From positions 933,142-997,141 of the forward strand of contig JANPWX010000557.1 of the NCBI GenBank assembly GCA_024734555.1: DNA of 64,000 nucleotides. The letters run 5' to 3'. This DNA is from Trochalopteron elliotii (taxonomy: Eukaryota; Chordata; Aves; Passeriformes; Leiothrichidae). Position 1 is the stretch's first letter, and each line of letters begins with the position of its first letter. Made by a program: the position numbers and the translations under genes. Shown piece after piece: positions 50,871-61,672 of this stretch. Below the pieces are notes generated by a model. It was not told the DNA's origin. It worked only from the letters and a program-made list of their open reading frames with translations, and did no database searches.

Positions 50871-51724
50871 GATCTTAATCACACTGGAACAAGCCCAGAA
50901 CTACTTTATTGTCTCAGTGCAGCATCCCTAGAGATACCACTGTAACCCTAAAGATTATTTTGCTCAGAATGATCAGCAACCTACTGACCACAGCCTACCT
51001 CATTCATTTTCCTCCCAGTCATGACATTTCCCATCTGCTGGCCTCCAGAGCAGCTTTCTCAGGAGTAGAGTGCTGGGACTTCTCACTGCCCCTGCATTTC
51101 AAGCAGGAACACTTCTCACAAACAAGTATTGGCCCTGAGATCCAGGTGCATGGCAGGGCCTCACTTGACCTCCCACCTGCCCCACAAATCCAGAGTAAGA
51201 CCAGACAGTGCATGACTTTGAGCACCTGGGCTACAGGAACACCCTCAGGCAGGGCAAGGTAGGGTTCACAAAGCAGCTGGCTTGTCTGCAGGTGAACCCT
51301 CAGCAGGCACTCCTGTGGGATCACTGTCACATTTCCACAAGAGGAGCTACCCCTCAGGAGGGGTGGGCTGTCACTTCTTCCCTCAGCCAGATTTGCACTG
51401 CCTTTCCACTTTCAAAGGCCTTGAACAAAGCTACCCAGCCAGGGCCCTACTCCCTTTCACATACCAAACCCACCTGAGGACATGGGGCTGCCCTTCCAAA
51501 GACCACCCTGGCTGTGCTACCTGCCCTTCGCTGGCTCTTGCTCCCATCACTGCAAAACTCACACAAGTCTGACCAGCTCCCCTTCTGTTACAGGTACCTC
51601 CACACCCTCCATCTTCCCTTCAGATGATTCCTGGGCAGCTGCTCTTTACAGGACTGAAACCTGATCACCTCAGAGCTCCTGCTCTGAGAAACTACTGTAC
51701 TTGCAGCCTTGGAGCTTTCCCCCT
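50871..51724. other. GC-richer non-coding stretch leading into the minisatellite
   Basis: From about 51020 the base composition becomes richer in C and G. Overlapping ORFs appear on both strands (117, 103, 96 and 89 codons). None shows a domain, and mutual overlap argues against coding. It may share an origin with the GC-rich tandem repeats that follow. Confidence 0.4.
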
Positions 51725-52255
51725 TCAAGGGCCTTTCCCCTCATGCTCTTGGGACTGATCGCCTTCAGGGGCTGCTCTCCTCAGGGAGCTCCTTTCATGG
51801 TGCCAAGACTCACCATCTCTCAGGGGCTGCTTCACTCACTGTGTTGAGACTCTCTCGCTGTCTCTGAGGGGCTCTGCTCCCCTCATGGTGCCAAGACCTT
51901 CTTGCCATGTTTGAAGCCACTGCTCTCCTCACAGTGCCGGGACCCCCTCGCCATCTCTGAGGGACTTTGCTCCCCTCAAAGTGCCAGGACCCTCTCACCA
52001 TCTCTGAGGGACTCTGGTTCCCTCACAGTTCCAGGACCCTCTCGCCATCTCTGAGGGACTCTGCTCCCCTCACAGCATCAGGGACCCTCTTGCCATCTCT
52101 GGGGGACTCTGCTCCCCTCATAATGTCGGGACCCTCTTGCCATCTCTGAGGGACTCTGCTCCCTTCACGGTGCCGGGACCCTCTCGCCATCTCTGAGGGA
52201 CTCTGCTCCCCTCAAAGTGCCAGGACCCTCTCGCCATCTCTGAGGGGTTGCCCCC
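51725..52255. repeat. Minisatellite, 47-base period, GC-rich
   Basis: The anchor 'gggact' (or gggg) recurs at 51868, 51915, 51961, 52008, 52055, 52103, 52150, 52197 and 52244, giving spacings of 47, 46, 47, 47, 48, 47, 47 and 47 bases. A typical unit carries 'ccatctctgagggactctg', 'ctcccctcacagtgccagga' and 'ccctctcg'. Units before 51868 (anchors near 51728, 51768 and 51823) are degenerate with irregular spacing, so the array decays leftward. Since 47 is not a multiple of three, the reading frame rotates each unit. Open frames through it on both strands are therefore not evidence of coding. Confidence 0.95.
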
Positions 52256-52397
52256 TCATGGTGTTGCTCTCACCTCCTCCGAGGGCCATTCCCGCAGGGT
52301 TACTGAGGAGGGGGGAGCAGCCCTGGGGAGAAATGAGGTGAGGCCCGAGCAGAGCACGGAATGCTCAGGGAAAATGACCGTGTGTTTGTGTAATCGG

Positions 52398-52425
52398 ATG
52401 CAAATGGGTGTATATTTATGCAAAT
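52398..52425 (+). promoter_or_regulatory. Two octamer motifs (ATGCAAAT), 20 bases apart
   Basis: Exact ATGCAAAT occurs at 52398-52405 and again at 52418-52425, the same orientation and about two helical turns apart. The octamer is the classical POU-domain (Oct) factor site. Function here is inference: no transcript start or coding exon is visible nearby. Confidence 0.45.
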
Positions 52426-53625
52426 GTGTGTTAAGTAGATTCTACTGATGCTCTAGCTTCAAATATTTGTGTGTGCTTATACCTATAAAACACACTTTAA
52501 ACTCCCCTGAAAGCTGCAGCGACCCCATCGATGTGGATAAGGCACTGTCTTTACCTAAGACCAAAAAGTAAAGTACCTGCAATTGTTTAAAGCTTTAATG
52601 AGGCTGTTGAGTGTATTTAATCAAGTTTTCTGGCCAAATTCCAGTGAGCATAATTATACCTCATCTACCTACCCTAGCTCTCCCACCTGGTAAAATGTTT
52701 TTCAGTTTTATTCTGGTATGAGGTGTTAAATATCTACTACTACTCCAGACACTAATACCTGGGTTAGCTGTTTCCTGTGTCAGGAGTGTGCCAGTTCTCA
52801 AGCTGAGAATGTTTCAGGGAGCATATGCTTCCCATCTCTGCAACTCAAAGGGAAATAGAAGGGTCAATTAGCTGCTGGCAGTTTTAATTCATGTGATGAG
52901 TATTCTTCTGCTTCTACATTGCCTTGTTGTGTTGCTCAAAGTTCTAATTTGCAGAGGAGTTTATGTTCTAAGCCTAGAAATGTTTGTGAAATTGATTTGT
53001 AGCTCAATATGTACATAATAACACCTGCATATATGAATGCATGGAAAGTGACTCTGTAACCAGATAATCAATGGATGTTGCTAAGTTCCTGAATTAAGCT
53101 TGAGACAGAATTAAAGTGGTAAGGAAAAGCTTTGAAATTATTGTTGTGTAAAATATTTGCTTTGAAACATACTGTGAAACTGATTCAGCTACCCCTTCTG
53201 AGTTGGGATGGGTAGGTTCTATATATTCAGACAGTATCAGGAACTTTATGTGGCAGACCACTACAAAAGTTGTGTTGAAGGTGGCACAGCCACTTTTAAA
53301 CAGAAGAGAACCTCTGTGTTGTCTCATAAATTGAAGTTGAAATAAATTGTAAACAATATTGGGTTGAGGGATTTGATCTGATTCAGAGTTTCAGAGCAAA
53401 TATTAAATAGCCTAGAATGTGGATGTATGCCATGTTTTATATTCATAAGTGTGTTTCTATGTGCATTAATTTAGTCACATAATGAGTGACTAAAATCTTC
53501 CTTTTCCCCAAAAGCACTTTTAAAAATTGTTACTAAATTTCCAGAGATTCCTATGTGCTCTCTAAAAGGAAATAAAAATGCAATTAAAAGGAATGCTAAT
53601 TTCCTCAGGACTAGAACACATAGGA
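52426..53625. other. Non-coding stretch, nothing recognised
   Basis: AT-rich sequence with short ORFs only. No repeat family was identified. Confidence 0.5.
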
Positions 53626-53629
53626 GGAT

Positions 53630-53795
53630 GGATCATTGCTCTGTGTCTGCTCCCAGTCTGCTTGGTGGGTCTGGGCAAATTGGCTCTCCATGCTTGTTTG
53701 CATTTTCTTAAAATGAAGATAATATCTCCAACCTTTGGAAGGTATTTTAAGACTTAATGGTGAAAAGTGTTGTAGAAGTGTTAGATACTATTAAG
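53630..53795 (+). repeat. MIR-like relic
   Basis: 'ggtgggtctgggcaaattgg', 'ctctccatgcttgtttgcat', 'tttcttaaaatgaagataat', 'atctccaacctttggaaggt' and 'aagtgttgtagaagtgttag' track MIR from 'gaccttgggcaagtcactta' through 'gtaaaatggggataataata' and 'cctacctcatagggttgtt' into its tail. Plus orientation. It is one of the longer MIR-like copies in the window. Confidence 0.65.
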
Positions 53796-54449
53796 GGTGT
53801 TCAGAATTTTCATTTAGAATTTAAAAAGATAAGAGTTCAGACATTAGAAATTAGGGCTGTACTGATCGCTTCAGATCCTGTGGCAAGTACTGATTTTATT
53901 TTCCAGAATGGCTAACAGAGTAAACAATTCTGCAGTGTGTGAATTGCAGTTTTGTTTTCCAAAAAAAAGAAAAAGGTAAATGGTTCTTTGTTCTAGGAAT
54001 TTCTTTGCTGTTTTAAGGAGATATGCTTTGGGTTATTTTCCTCAGGGAGCAATTTAAATTACTTTTTTGTTCATTACAGATTTCATCTGCATATTTTCAT
54101 TTTGTAAGACATTCTTCTAATTCAGAGATTTTTCCAATATGCATCTTATTTAGTATGTTTTAAAATCACTCTTTATTCTAGCTTTTGAACTTTAATACCC
54201 TGAGAACATGTTTAAAGGAGCCAGAATCCACCTATTCCACTGGAACACTTCTCTACTGTGTAATGGAAATGGAGAAAACCAGAGAATGGTGTGGATTGCC
54301 CCAGGTGAAAGAGTGCTGATTTCCTGCATTCACTAGGTAAATGGAAATTTCTGATTAAATCTACAGCACTTTATTGGCAACTGAGTCAGGATTTGGTGTG
54401 AGTTATTTAACGAGCAGTCATAGGAATTGACTTCTCACAATTTTCACAC

Positions 54450-55190
54450 AGAATCACATAGTTATTTAGGTTAGGAAAGACCTCCAAGGTCATCATGTCT
54501 GACATTTGACCAATCACCTCACAACAACTAGATCATGTCACTAAGTGCCAGACCCAGTTGTTTCTTGAACACCTCCAGGGATGGTGAGTCCATCTCTAGG
54601 CAGCCTCTTCTAATTCCTGGCAACCCTTTCTGTGAAGAAATTCTTCCTGATGTCCAACCTGAACCCCTGCTGGCAACAGCTTGAAGCCATGGTCTCTGCT
54701 TCTGCTGCTTGTTACCAGGGAGAAGAGGCTGACTCCCACCTGGCTACAACCTCCTTTGAGGGAGTTGTAGAGAGCAATAAGGCCCCTCCCAAGCCTCTTT
54801 TTCTCCAGACTAAACACTCCCAGCTCCCTCAGTTGCTCCTCATAGGACTTATCTCTGAACTCTTCCCTGGTTCCTTTGCCCTTCCCTGGACAGGCTCCAG
54901 CACCTCGATGTCTTTCTCACAGTGAGGAGCCCAGAACTGGACACAGAGCTCCAGGTGTGGCCTCACCAGTGCCAAGCACAGAGGGTTTGTGACTTCCCTG
55001 GTTCTGCTGGCAGCACTGTTCCTGATACACTCCTGGATGCCATTGACCTTCTTGGCCACCCAGGCACAACTGGGCTCTTGTTCAGCCACTGTCAACAAGC
55101 ACCCCCAGTTTTTTTCCCCACTAGATCACCTTCCAGTCATTCTGCCCCCAGTGGTAATGCTGCAGGGACTTCTTATCACCACACTGCATT
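54450..55190 (-). mobile_element. CR1 LINE fragment with reverse-transcriptase C-terminal remnant, antisense
   Basis: About 740 bases of a 5'-truncated CR1 retrotransposon on the minus strand; its 3' end is at 54450 ('agaatcacatagttatttag'). The minus-strand translation around 55000-54850 contains '[17 protein letters not shown]' and 'KDIEVLE'. Around 54817-54740 it contains 'FSLEKKRL' and '[19 protein letters not shown]'. Both are typical of the C-terminal end of CR1 ORF2, the protein with endonuclease and reverse-transcriptase activities that mobilises the element. The two blocks are in different frames and each ends in a premature stop, so the copy is dead. A plus-strand 217-codon ORF at 54922-55575 overlaps it and is an antisense artefact. 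Confidence 0.92.
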
Positions 55191-56495
55191 TTATTATATC
55201 TGGAAATATTTAATGTTTTTCTTAAATTGGTATAATCATTTGAACCTCAGCTTTTATGTTTTAAGAGGGTGTATTTCTAAGCTCGATGATAGCAAAATGA
55301 GAAGCTTGCAGATGTTTTCAGCATGTGCCATTGGACCTTGGAAGTCAGATGGGGCTATAAAGAAGCTGTGCACATATGTGTGTAAGGTTTTTACAACAAA
55401 TGGAGTTAGTCTCCTGGAACAGAAAAGTAAACTCTGCACTGGTGCTGAGTGGTGTAGTTGTAGTTCTCTGCCTTTGTGTGGGAAAGGTCAGCAGGATCTG
55501 CAGCATTCCTTGGCATCTGTGTGGATACTGCAGGCTCCTCAGACTCCTGCTCAGGGATTCTCACTTGAAGGCTGACAGGCAGCTTGAATGCTGCTAAGAT
55601 CATTTTGCTGTTTCTTTGCTAGACTAATTTTTTCAGTGACAAAAATACTCTTGCAAAAGTCACATTCTTTTCTGAGATTTGTCTTGGATTACTGCAATGA
55701 TATGCAAAATATTAAAAGGATTTGCCTCGTGTTGTGATTGGCCTCCATCCTGGCCAACACAGCAGGGTTTGAGCTTGGTTCTTTAGAATTAACAACTGTG
55801 ATCTGCTGTAGTGTGAGTTTCAGGCTCTAACAAGCCCATATTCTCTGGCAGGGCATAAAGGGGCTTGGTAACAAATGCCCACCTGAGGTTATGCCATGAA
55901 TTTGTTTCCTCCTTCCCCCTGCAGGTTTGTTCCTTAGACATTCTCAGGTATTTACTCATGGAATGATGTTGCTCTGGGCTGTCATCTGTGACAGCTGGGT
56001 TGCTGGAATAGGGGAATTGTTCATTTCAGAGGTTTTTTGTTTCTGGAGTTTAAGGACATACATGAGGTGAATCTGCTAATCAGCAGAAGAAGAGAACATC
56101 ACTGCAATAGTGCTACCCTGCAGAACTGCACTTGGAACACCTCTGGGATTCAGTTCCTTGGCCTGTTCTGTTGCACTACCTTGGGCAAATCACTACATCT
56201 CCATCTCTAGCCTAACACACCAGAACATTTGGCATAGGCCCCAAAGAAAAGCAATCATCTCCACAAATCTTCTGAGCTGTCTGCCTTCTGAAGGCATATC
56301 CCTCGTGGGGTAAAATTAGGAAGTGATCATCATGGATCATAAATCCATTGGCCTTGGCTCGGCATCTAACTTGTATCCAAAGTCAGATGCTGAGAGCTCA
56401 ATTTCATGGTACACAGGGACGTGGGTTCTTTGCACTTTTCAGCTGCCAGAAAAGCATTTCTGATTTCTCTGGGTCATATTCTTCCTTGTCCTAGT
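55191..56495. other. Non-coding stretch, nothing recognised
   Basis: Short ORFs on both strands; the plus frame continuing from the CR1 copy to 55575 has no domain. No repeat family was named. Confidence 0.5.
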
Positions 56496-56499
56496 ACAG

Positions 56500-56600
56500 T
56501 TTGCTCTTTAATCTCCCAGCCTCATTTTGTCTGTCTGTAAAATCCAATGTGTATTTATTTGTCTGTGGAATGCACTGGATAGACCTAGATAGAGAAGCTA
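56500..56600 (+). repeat. Possible MIR-like relic
   Basis: 'gctctttaatctcccagcct', 'cattttgtctgtctgtaaaa' and 'gtctgtggaatgcactggat' faintly follow the MIR series 'cttaacctctctgtgcct', 'cagtttcctcatctgtaaaa'. Weak and short; could be chance. Confidence 0.35.
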
Positions 56601-56964
56601 CTAATGTTCTCTATTTTACTCACCTCCAGGGGCCTAGAAGAGTTAATGTCTGCACAATGCCTTAGCAAGTGTAAAAGTGCTTAGCTTCATTATATATTGA
56701 TTTATGTGCAAGAAAACTACACAAAATAATAAAACATGCAATGTACTTAAAATTCTCTGTGGGCAGAGGAAAGATCTTAAATCTAACCTTAAAACATATA
56801 TCGAGTCATGTGAATGGATAGTTAGGTGGGTTTCCCACCCAATCCAGCACAAATGGGAAAGGGTCCTATATTTGGAAATAGCACAGGGCCCAGAGGGGGC
56901 TATGTCTAGATGAGAATTCCCATATGGAGACAGAGACACAAATTAAATTAGAATGGATATTAGA

Positions 56965-57062
56965 GCTCTGGGCCAGATTCATACCCTCACTGCAGCAAAG
57001 TAAACCAGGGGAACACCAGCAAATCACGGATGTAACGCCAGCATGAGCGAGAGGAGAATCAA
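56965..57062 (+). repeat. Ancient amniote interspersed repeat, copy 3
   Basis: Opens with 'gggccagattcataccctca' and closes with 'gagcgagaggagaatcaatc', the same terminal block as the copy at 20.04 kb ('gtaagaggagaattaatc'). The middle ('cggatgtaacgccagcatga') is diverged. The shared ends within the window support common descent. Family name unresolved, possibly CR1/L3-related. Confidence 0.55.
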
Positions 57063-57740
57063 TCCACAGGTAATAAGGGCAGCATCAGTGCCTGCCTAAG
57101 GTTTCATCCTGTGCTTTGTCCTAATTATGAGCAGTTTAATGGCATGCTAAAATACAAAACAGATTTATGAGCCATTGCCATCTCTCTCTGCATTGTTATA
57201 CATCTGACTCAACAGTAATTTTACTCCTTGGCTAGAAGGTCAGCTTAGGTTTTAGTAAGTTAGGGCTGGGGCTTGGACTCAGAGGCTCACTGCTTCCCTG
57301 AATGCTGCTGCTGGAATAAATGCTAAACTGAAGTCCCATCTGCTCTCTCCATGTCCTGTCCAGATGAATATTTAAGATCCCACAGCACACCTTGAATAGA
57401 GGATAACTCTATATATCTAGCCAGCATTCTTCCTTCATTAAAATAGACTAAGACCAGCTTGTATTTGAAGTCAGCAGAATTACTTCTCTTTTTTTTTTCT
57501 TGCAAAATCAGTATCTTTTCAGGCTGGAAATACTGTAACTAAAATGGGAAAGGAGTAATGTGTAAAATGAAGGAGGCAATGTTGATCCTTGAAGAAAATA
57601 AGGCCAAAGACTGTGGTGAGATTACTGTGGGCTATTGCTTGAAGCATATTCATTAAGGGCAGTGTACCTGTAACACTGAATTGCCTTTTGGGGAAAAGAA
57701 AATGAAATGAGGCACAAAGCAGACGATGAGCCAAAAGATT
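57063..57740. other. Non-coding stretch, nothing recognised
   Basis: No gene. The part at 57085-57235 contains TAATTA and TTAATGG homeodomain-like cores and could be conserved non-coding sequence, which one genome cannot show. Confidence 0.4.
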
Positions 57741-57744
57741 TCCT

Positions 57745-57850
57745 GGATTTCCTCCTTAGCGTTGCCTCTAAGAGACTGTAGGCAAGTTCTTTCATCTCTC
57801 TGTGTCTCAGTTTCATGACCTGTAAATAGCAATAGTAATAATTTGCTGTT
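57745..57850 (+). repeat. MIR-like relic
   Basis: 'gtaggcaagttctttcatct', 'ctctgtgtctcagtttcatg', 'acctgtaaatagcaatagta' and 'ataat' closely follow the MIR core 'gggcaagttacttaacctct', 'ctgtgcctcagtttcctcat', 'ctgtaaaatggggataataa'. Plus orientation. This is the best-preserved MIR core in the window. Confidence 0.75.
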
Positions 57851-60435
57851 TTTCAGCCTGGCTATGAAACTTGACCTGCCACAGTTAACAATGTGTTTTG
57901 ACATTCTTGTGGAAAGAAGAATGGGTTCAGCTGCATCTTCACTCAGAGCTGCTGGTTGCCACAAAGTAGAAGGATGTCTCAAGAGAAAGATCACATAACA
58001 CTTCTCTTGTATCTTATATATCTCCTCACCTCCACCCCAAGCAAGCAGTTCTTGTTTAGACTGTTATTTTTAAGCTTGGCAAAAAATCACAATGACTTTC
58101 CAGCAAAACTTTATTGTTCAAGTTTCTTCATCAATGTGTGCAGCTTTTTCCTCAGTAGACACCTGACTTTCAGAGGAATGCTGCAGATTTACTTTGCTTT
58201 CTGTTTTCATTGCTGCAGCTTTTCCCAGAGCAAATTCTCACTTGCCTTAAGCAGGAATTTGCTTGAAGAGTTAAGTCAAGACCCTGGCACTAACACATCT
58301 GAGAGGAGCTTGCTCACACTCCTCTGAGAAGAGAGGCCATGCCACTGGTTACTGCATTAGCAGTAATTTGTGCCTTGGATCAGTAAGTTCTTCCGTGAAT
58401 TTCTCAGCTTCCATTAGTGAAGATCCTGGTTGAATAGGGATTGATAGAATAACTTTTTCCCCTTATATTATCCATACATTGTCATGGAGATACTTCAGAG
58501 TGGTGACAGTAAAAAAAAACTTTGTCATAAGATTTTCTCAGTTCTTCTGCATGCTGGGATATAGGCATGAAGTCAGGGGGCAGGTAGAAGAACCTCTTTC
58601 TTTTGGTGAGACATCAAGTGTGCACCATAGCATTTGATACCTCCCACAGACTTATATCCACATCTATCCCCAAACCATTTCTTCTGGGCTCAAGGCTGTT
58701 CAAAATACACTGTTATTTTAGGGACAATGTGGAAAAGGTAGGTAGGGCCATGACATTCATAGCCCTCTGGATCCAACACCTGAAATCTCAGGTGTCTGCT
58801 GGCCTCTGATCTGGCTGATAGACTGTGGCAAACCTACTTCTCTTGGTATCAGCACCTCCCTGCTCAGTGCCAAAACTGCAGTTCTCTAAACAGATCTCAT
58901 TCTGGCATATATTATATTGCCATACAGGCAACACTGTTCTAACTGATTAATAACAAGCAGCTTGATAGGATTTGGGGAGACACTGGAGTAATTAGTAAGA
59001 TAAGGGCAGGTTTCTTTGTGCTGCAGTTTCACGGATGACAAAAGCTTTCCCCCTGAAGGGTTTCACTGATAAATCTGTATATAATAATAAAAGCTTTTTG
59101 CGAAAATGCAAGTTAAATATTCCTTTAGGGAATAAGAGGAAAGGAAATGTTCATGTCCTGCTGCTGATTGGAGGCCAAGAGAATGGAAGAGAAGAGGAAA
59201 CTGCTAGGAAAGAATCTGCTTTTCCTTCTCTGCTGACAGCAAGGTTTGGGATTTCATCTCCAAACAGGTAGCATGGTTCATGTTGGCTGGGCTGGACATT
59301 CAGTTCTTGGAGCTTGGGCTGTCTGTGCATCACCAGGGCACAAAGTGCTGATTTTCTCTGGCTAGACAGTGAGGTGAATTGTTGTTCTATACTGGGCCCT
59401 TCTCTGCCCTTCCATGGAGTCACTCCCATTTATATCGATCTGGAGATCAACAACATACAGAATCTGTGGGGCAAGTTTAAGCATCCACATAGCTGACTAG
59501 TGGCAGTGGGATCATAAATACTGAGTATTTCTTATTCATCTTCTCAGCAGGCATAGTTTCTGTTAGCTGCAGTGAGAAATTATGAGTGCGGGTTTGACTC
59601 ATACAGAATAAGTGACCAGGTATAAAAATTAAAAAAAAAAAAAAAAGGGAAAACTAAAAGACTACAAATGTTGCTGGAGTGACAAATGTTCATTTACTTA
59701 AAATATCTTTAATAATGCTGGACCTTTTAAAATAATCTAATTTATATGGAACACTCCTCACTAATTGAAGCTGTCTCTTTTTTTATTAAATAGAAAAGTT
59801 ACAAAAAGGTATATTGACGTTTTGAGAGTGATTCTTCTGAGGAGCACGTTGACTGTTATGAATAGGATTTCACATGATGCAAGCCCCTAAATGCCTACAG
59901 TGATATGAGGAAACCTGCAGATTCCTATAACTGTAAATGCAACAGGCAAGGTGTTGGGCTATTGCATCTCCTTTCTGGAGATCATTGTTGTAAAGCTCAA
60001 AGTGTTGTTTAGCCCTTGGTGTTCTCATTTATTTCCACAGCTTTTTCTGAAAGCACAAGTTTGAAAAATTGAAGTCTTTCAAGAATAATCACTCTTCAAA
60101 CACTTAATGCTGCTGTGACAGCACTGTCTATCACTCAAGATTTAACTCTGGAAATCCACATAACAGAGAGAAAAAAACCCTTTTCCAATTAGCTGAGACT
60201 GGAGGCAGATTAGTTCTCGACTGCACCATTGAGGGATGCCAGGGTGTGTATTAATGGACCACAGGAGATGACTTCTGACCATAATTCTGACTGCACTGGG
60301 TGGTGCATAAAATGGCAACAGCAGCTCTCCCACCCAGAGATGCAGGACCAGCCAGTTAATGTGGGCTACCCTTGGATGTATCTCGTAGGTCTTAGTGATC
60401 TACAATCCTGTCAAGGGCAAAAGATGTCATCCTCA
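57851..60435. other. Non-coding stretch; A16 run at 59631-59646
   Basis: No gene or named repeat. ORFs up to 123 codons (57956-58327 plus) show no domain. A pure run of 16 A at 59631-59646, preceded by 'tataaaaatt', could be slippage or the tail of an unrecognised retroposed sequence. No target-site duplication was evident by eye. Confidence 0.5.
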
Positions 60436-60439
60436 CTCT

Positions 60440-60550
60440 GTTAGATAGACAGGGAGGCTGAGGTGTGGAAAGGTTAATAAATCGCCCAAGGTCATGCCAT
60501 TCTTTTGGCAGAACTCAGAATAGCACCCACACCTCTGTCTCTACTTTTAT
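60440..60550 (-). repeat. MIR-like relic
   Basis: 'gacagggaggctgaggtgtg', 'gaaaggttaataaatcgccc', 'aaggtcatgccattcttttg' and 'gcagaactcagaatagcacc' correspond to the reverse complement of MIR: 'acagatgaggaaactgaggc', 'agaggttaagtaacttgccc', 'aaggtcacacagctagtaag', 'ggcagagccgggattcgaac'. Minus orientation, landmarks in order. Confidence 0.7.
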
Positions 60551-60984
60551 GGACATGTGCTTGTGTTTAAGGTCTCAGCCACAGTCTGTTGGACAAACTT
60601 TCCCTCCTTTTTTAATCTTTGGGACCTAATTGACACACATCTTCATGATCACTTGTGTTGCAGAATTAACAGTCTTTAAAGCCCTTTGTAGTGTAATTCT
60701 CTTCATTAGAGGAAAGAGATGGTTTTCCCCAGTCAGCAGATTTTGATGTTTAGATCCACAGTGTAGCAAGGCTTGCATCAAGGGTTTAATGTTGCTTTGT
60801 TCAGATCTGCAGCACAGATTTCTATCACTTCAGCTAACAGGGTACATTGTTATGTCATGAGATTCTGACATTAAAGGATACAGAATAAAGAAATAACCAG
60901 ATGCACACTGTCAGGAAGGTTTTTAATCCTGGCTGGTAATAGATGGTGCAGGAAAGGTGGGCTCAGTTTCAAGTCTGTGCTGTA

Positions 60985-61335
60985 GTTCTCTTGCTCTCGG
61001 TCAGTTGTTTCTCTTCCTGAGCTTTCATTCTCCACTCCCCAGCTTTTCTCCTGATCTCTTTTTTTACTCATTCTATCAACAAGCAAAGCTTCATCAATTC
61101 CAACTCACTCTTCCAAATTTCCAACTCCTTTTCTTTCAGTTTATAGTTGCCCTGTCCTTTCTTTCGCTCAGATCCTTCTTCTGATCCTACAAACCTCATC
61201 TTCTGCCATCTGCTTGGCCCATAATCTAACTTCTTCCCTCTGCTCTCCTAGCTAGTCCTGGGACTCTTCCACTTACCCTCTTTGTGCCTTTTTAGCTCCT
61301 CACTCTAATTCTAGTCCCTTCTATTACCTTACTAT
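60985..61335. other. Pyrimidine-rich strand, about 350 bases
   Basis: The plus strand is strongly enriched in C and T across this interval, with few purine runs, without being a simple repeat. No coding sense is apparent on either strand. It may be a decayed low-complexity tract. Confidence 0.55.
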
Positions 61336-61600
61336 ATTTTTCCCTGAAGATGATGAAAAACATATTCCCATTCACAGTGTCATACATAAGAGAGAGCTGA
61401 GGAACCATAATGGTGGGCATTGCTAGCAGCAATACATATTATTTTATTTAGGCATAAAAATATTCTTTCAGAAGAACTAGATCTAAAGATTGTGGGACAT
61501 TAAATAACTGAAAAGTTTAATCTGATGATAAGGAAATAGAAGATGGATTGAATAAGAGACAAATGCTGTAGGGGAAAAAACAAACAACAAAGGCAAAAAT

Positions 61601-61672
61601 AAATCACAGAATGGTGCAGGCAGATTGGATGCCATCCTTGTGCAGTCCAATCCAAACCCCTCAAAAGAACTG
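61601..61672 (-). mobile_element. Short CR1-like 3' end, antisense
   Basis: 'aaatcacagaatggtgcagg' followed by 'tgcagtccaatccaaacccc' resembles the start of a reverse-complemented CR1 3' end ('aatcacagaatggtt...', '...agtccaacccc'). Only about 70 bases are recognisable and the middle is diverged. Confidence 0.5.

Noticed and set aside
51810..52149. ORFs on both strands within the 47-base tandem array
   Set aside because: The period is not a multiple of three, and both strands are open because stops are absent from the unit.
54922..55575. 217-codon plus-strand ORF, the longest in the window
   Set aside because: Its first part is the antisense of the CR1 reverse-transcriptase remnant on the minus strand, and the rest has no domain.
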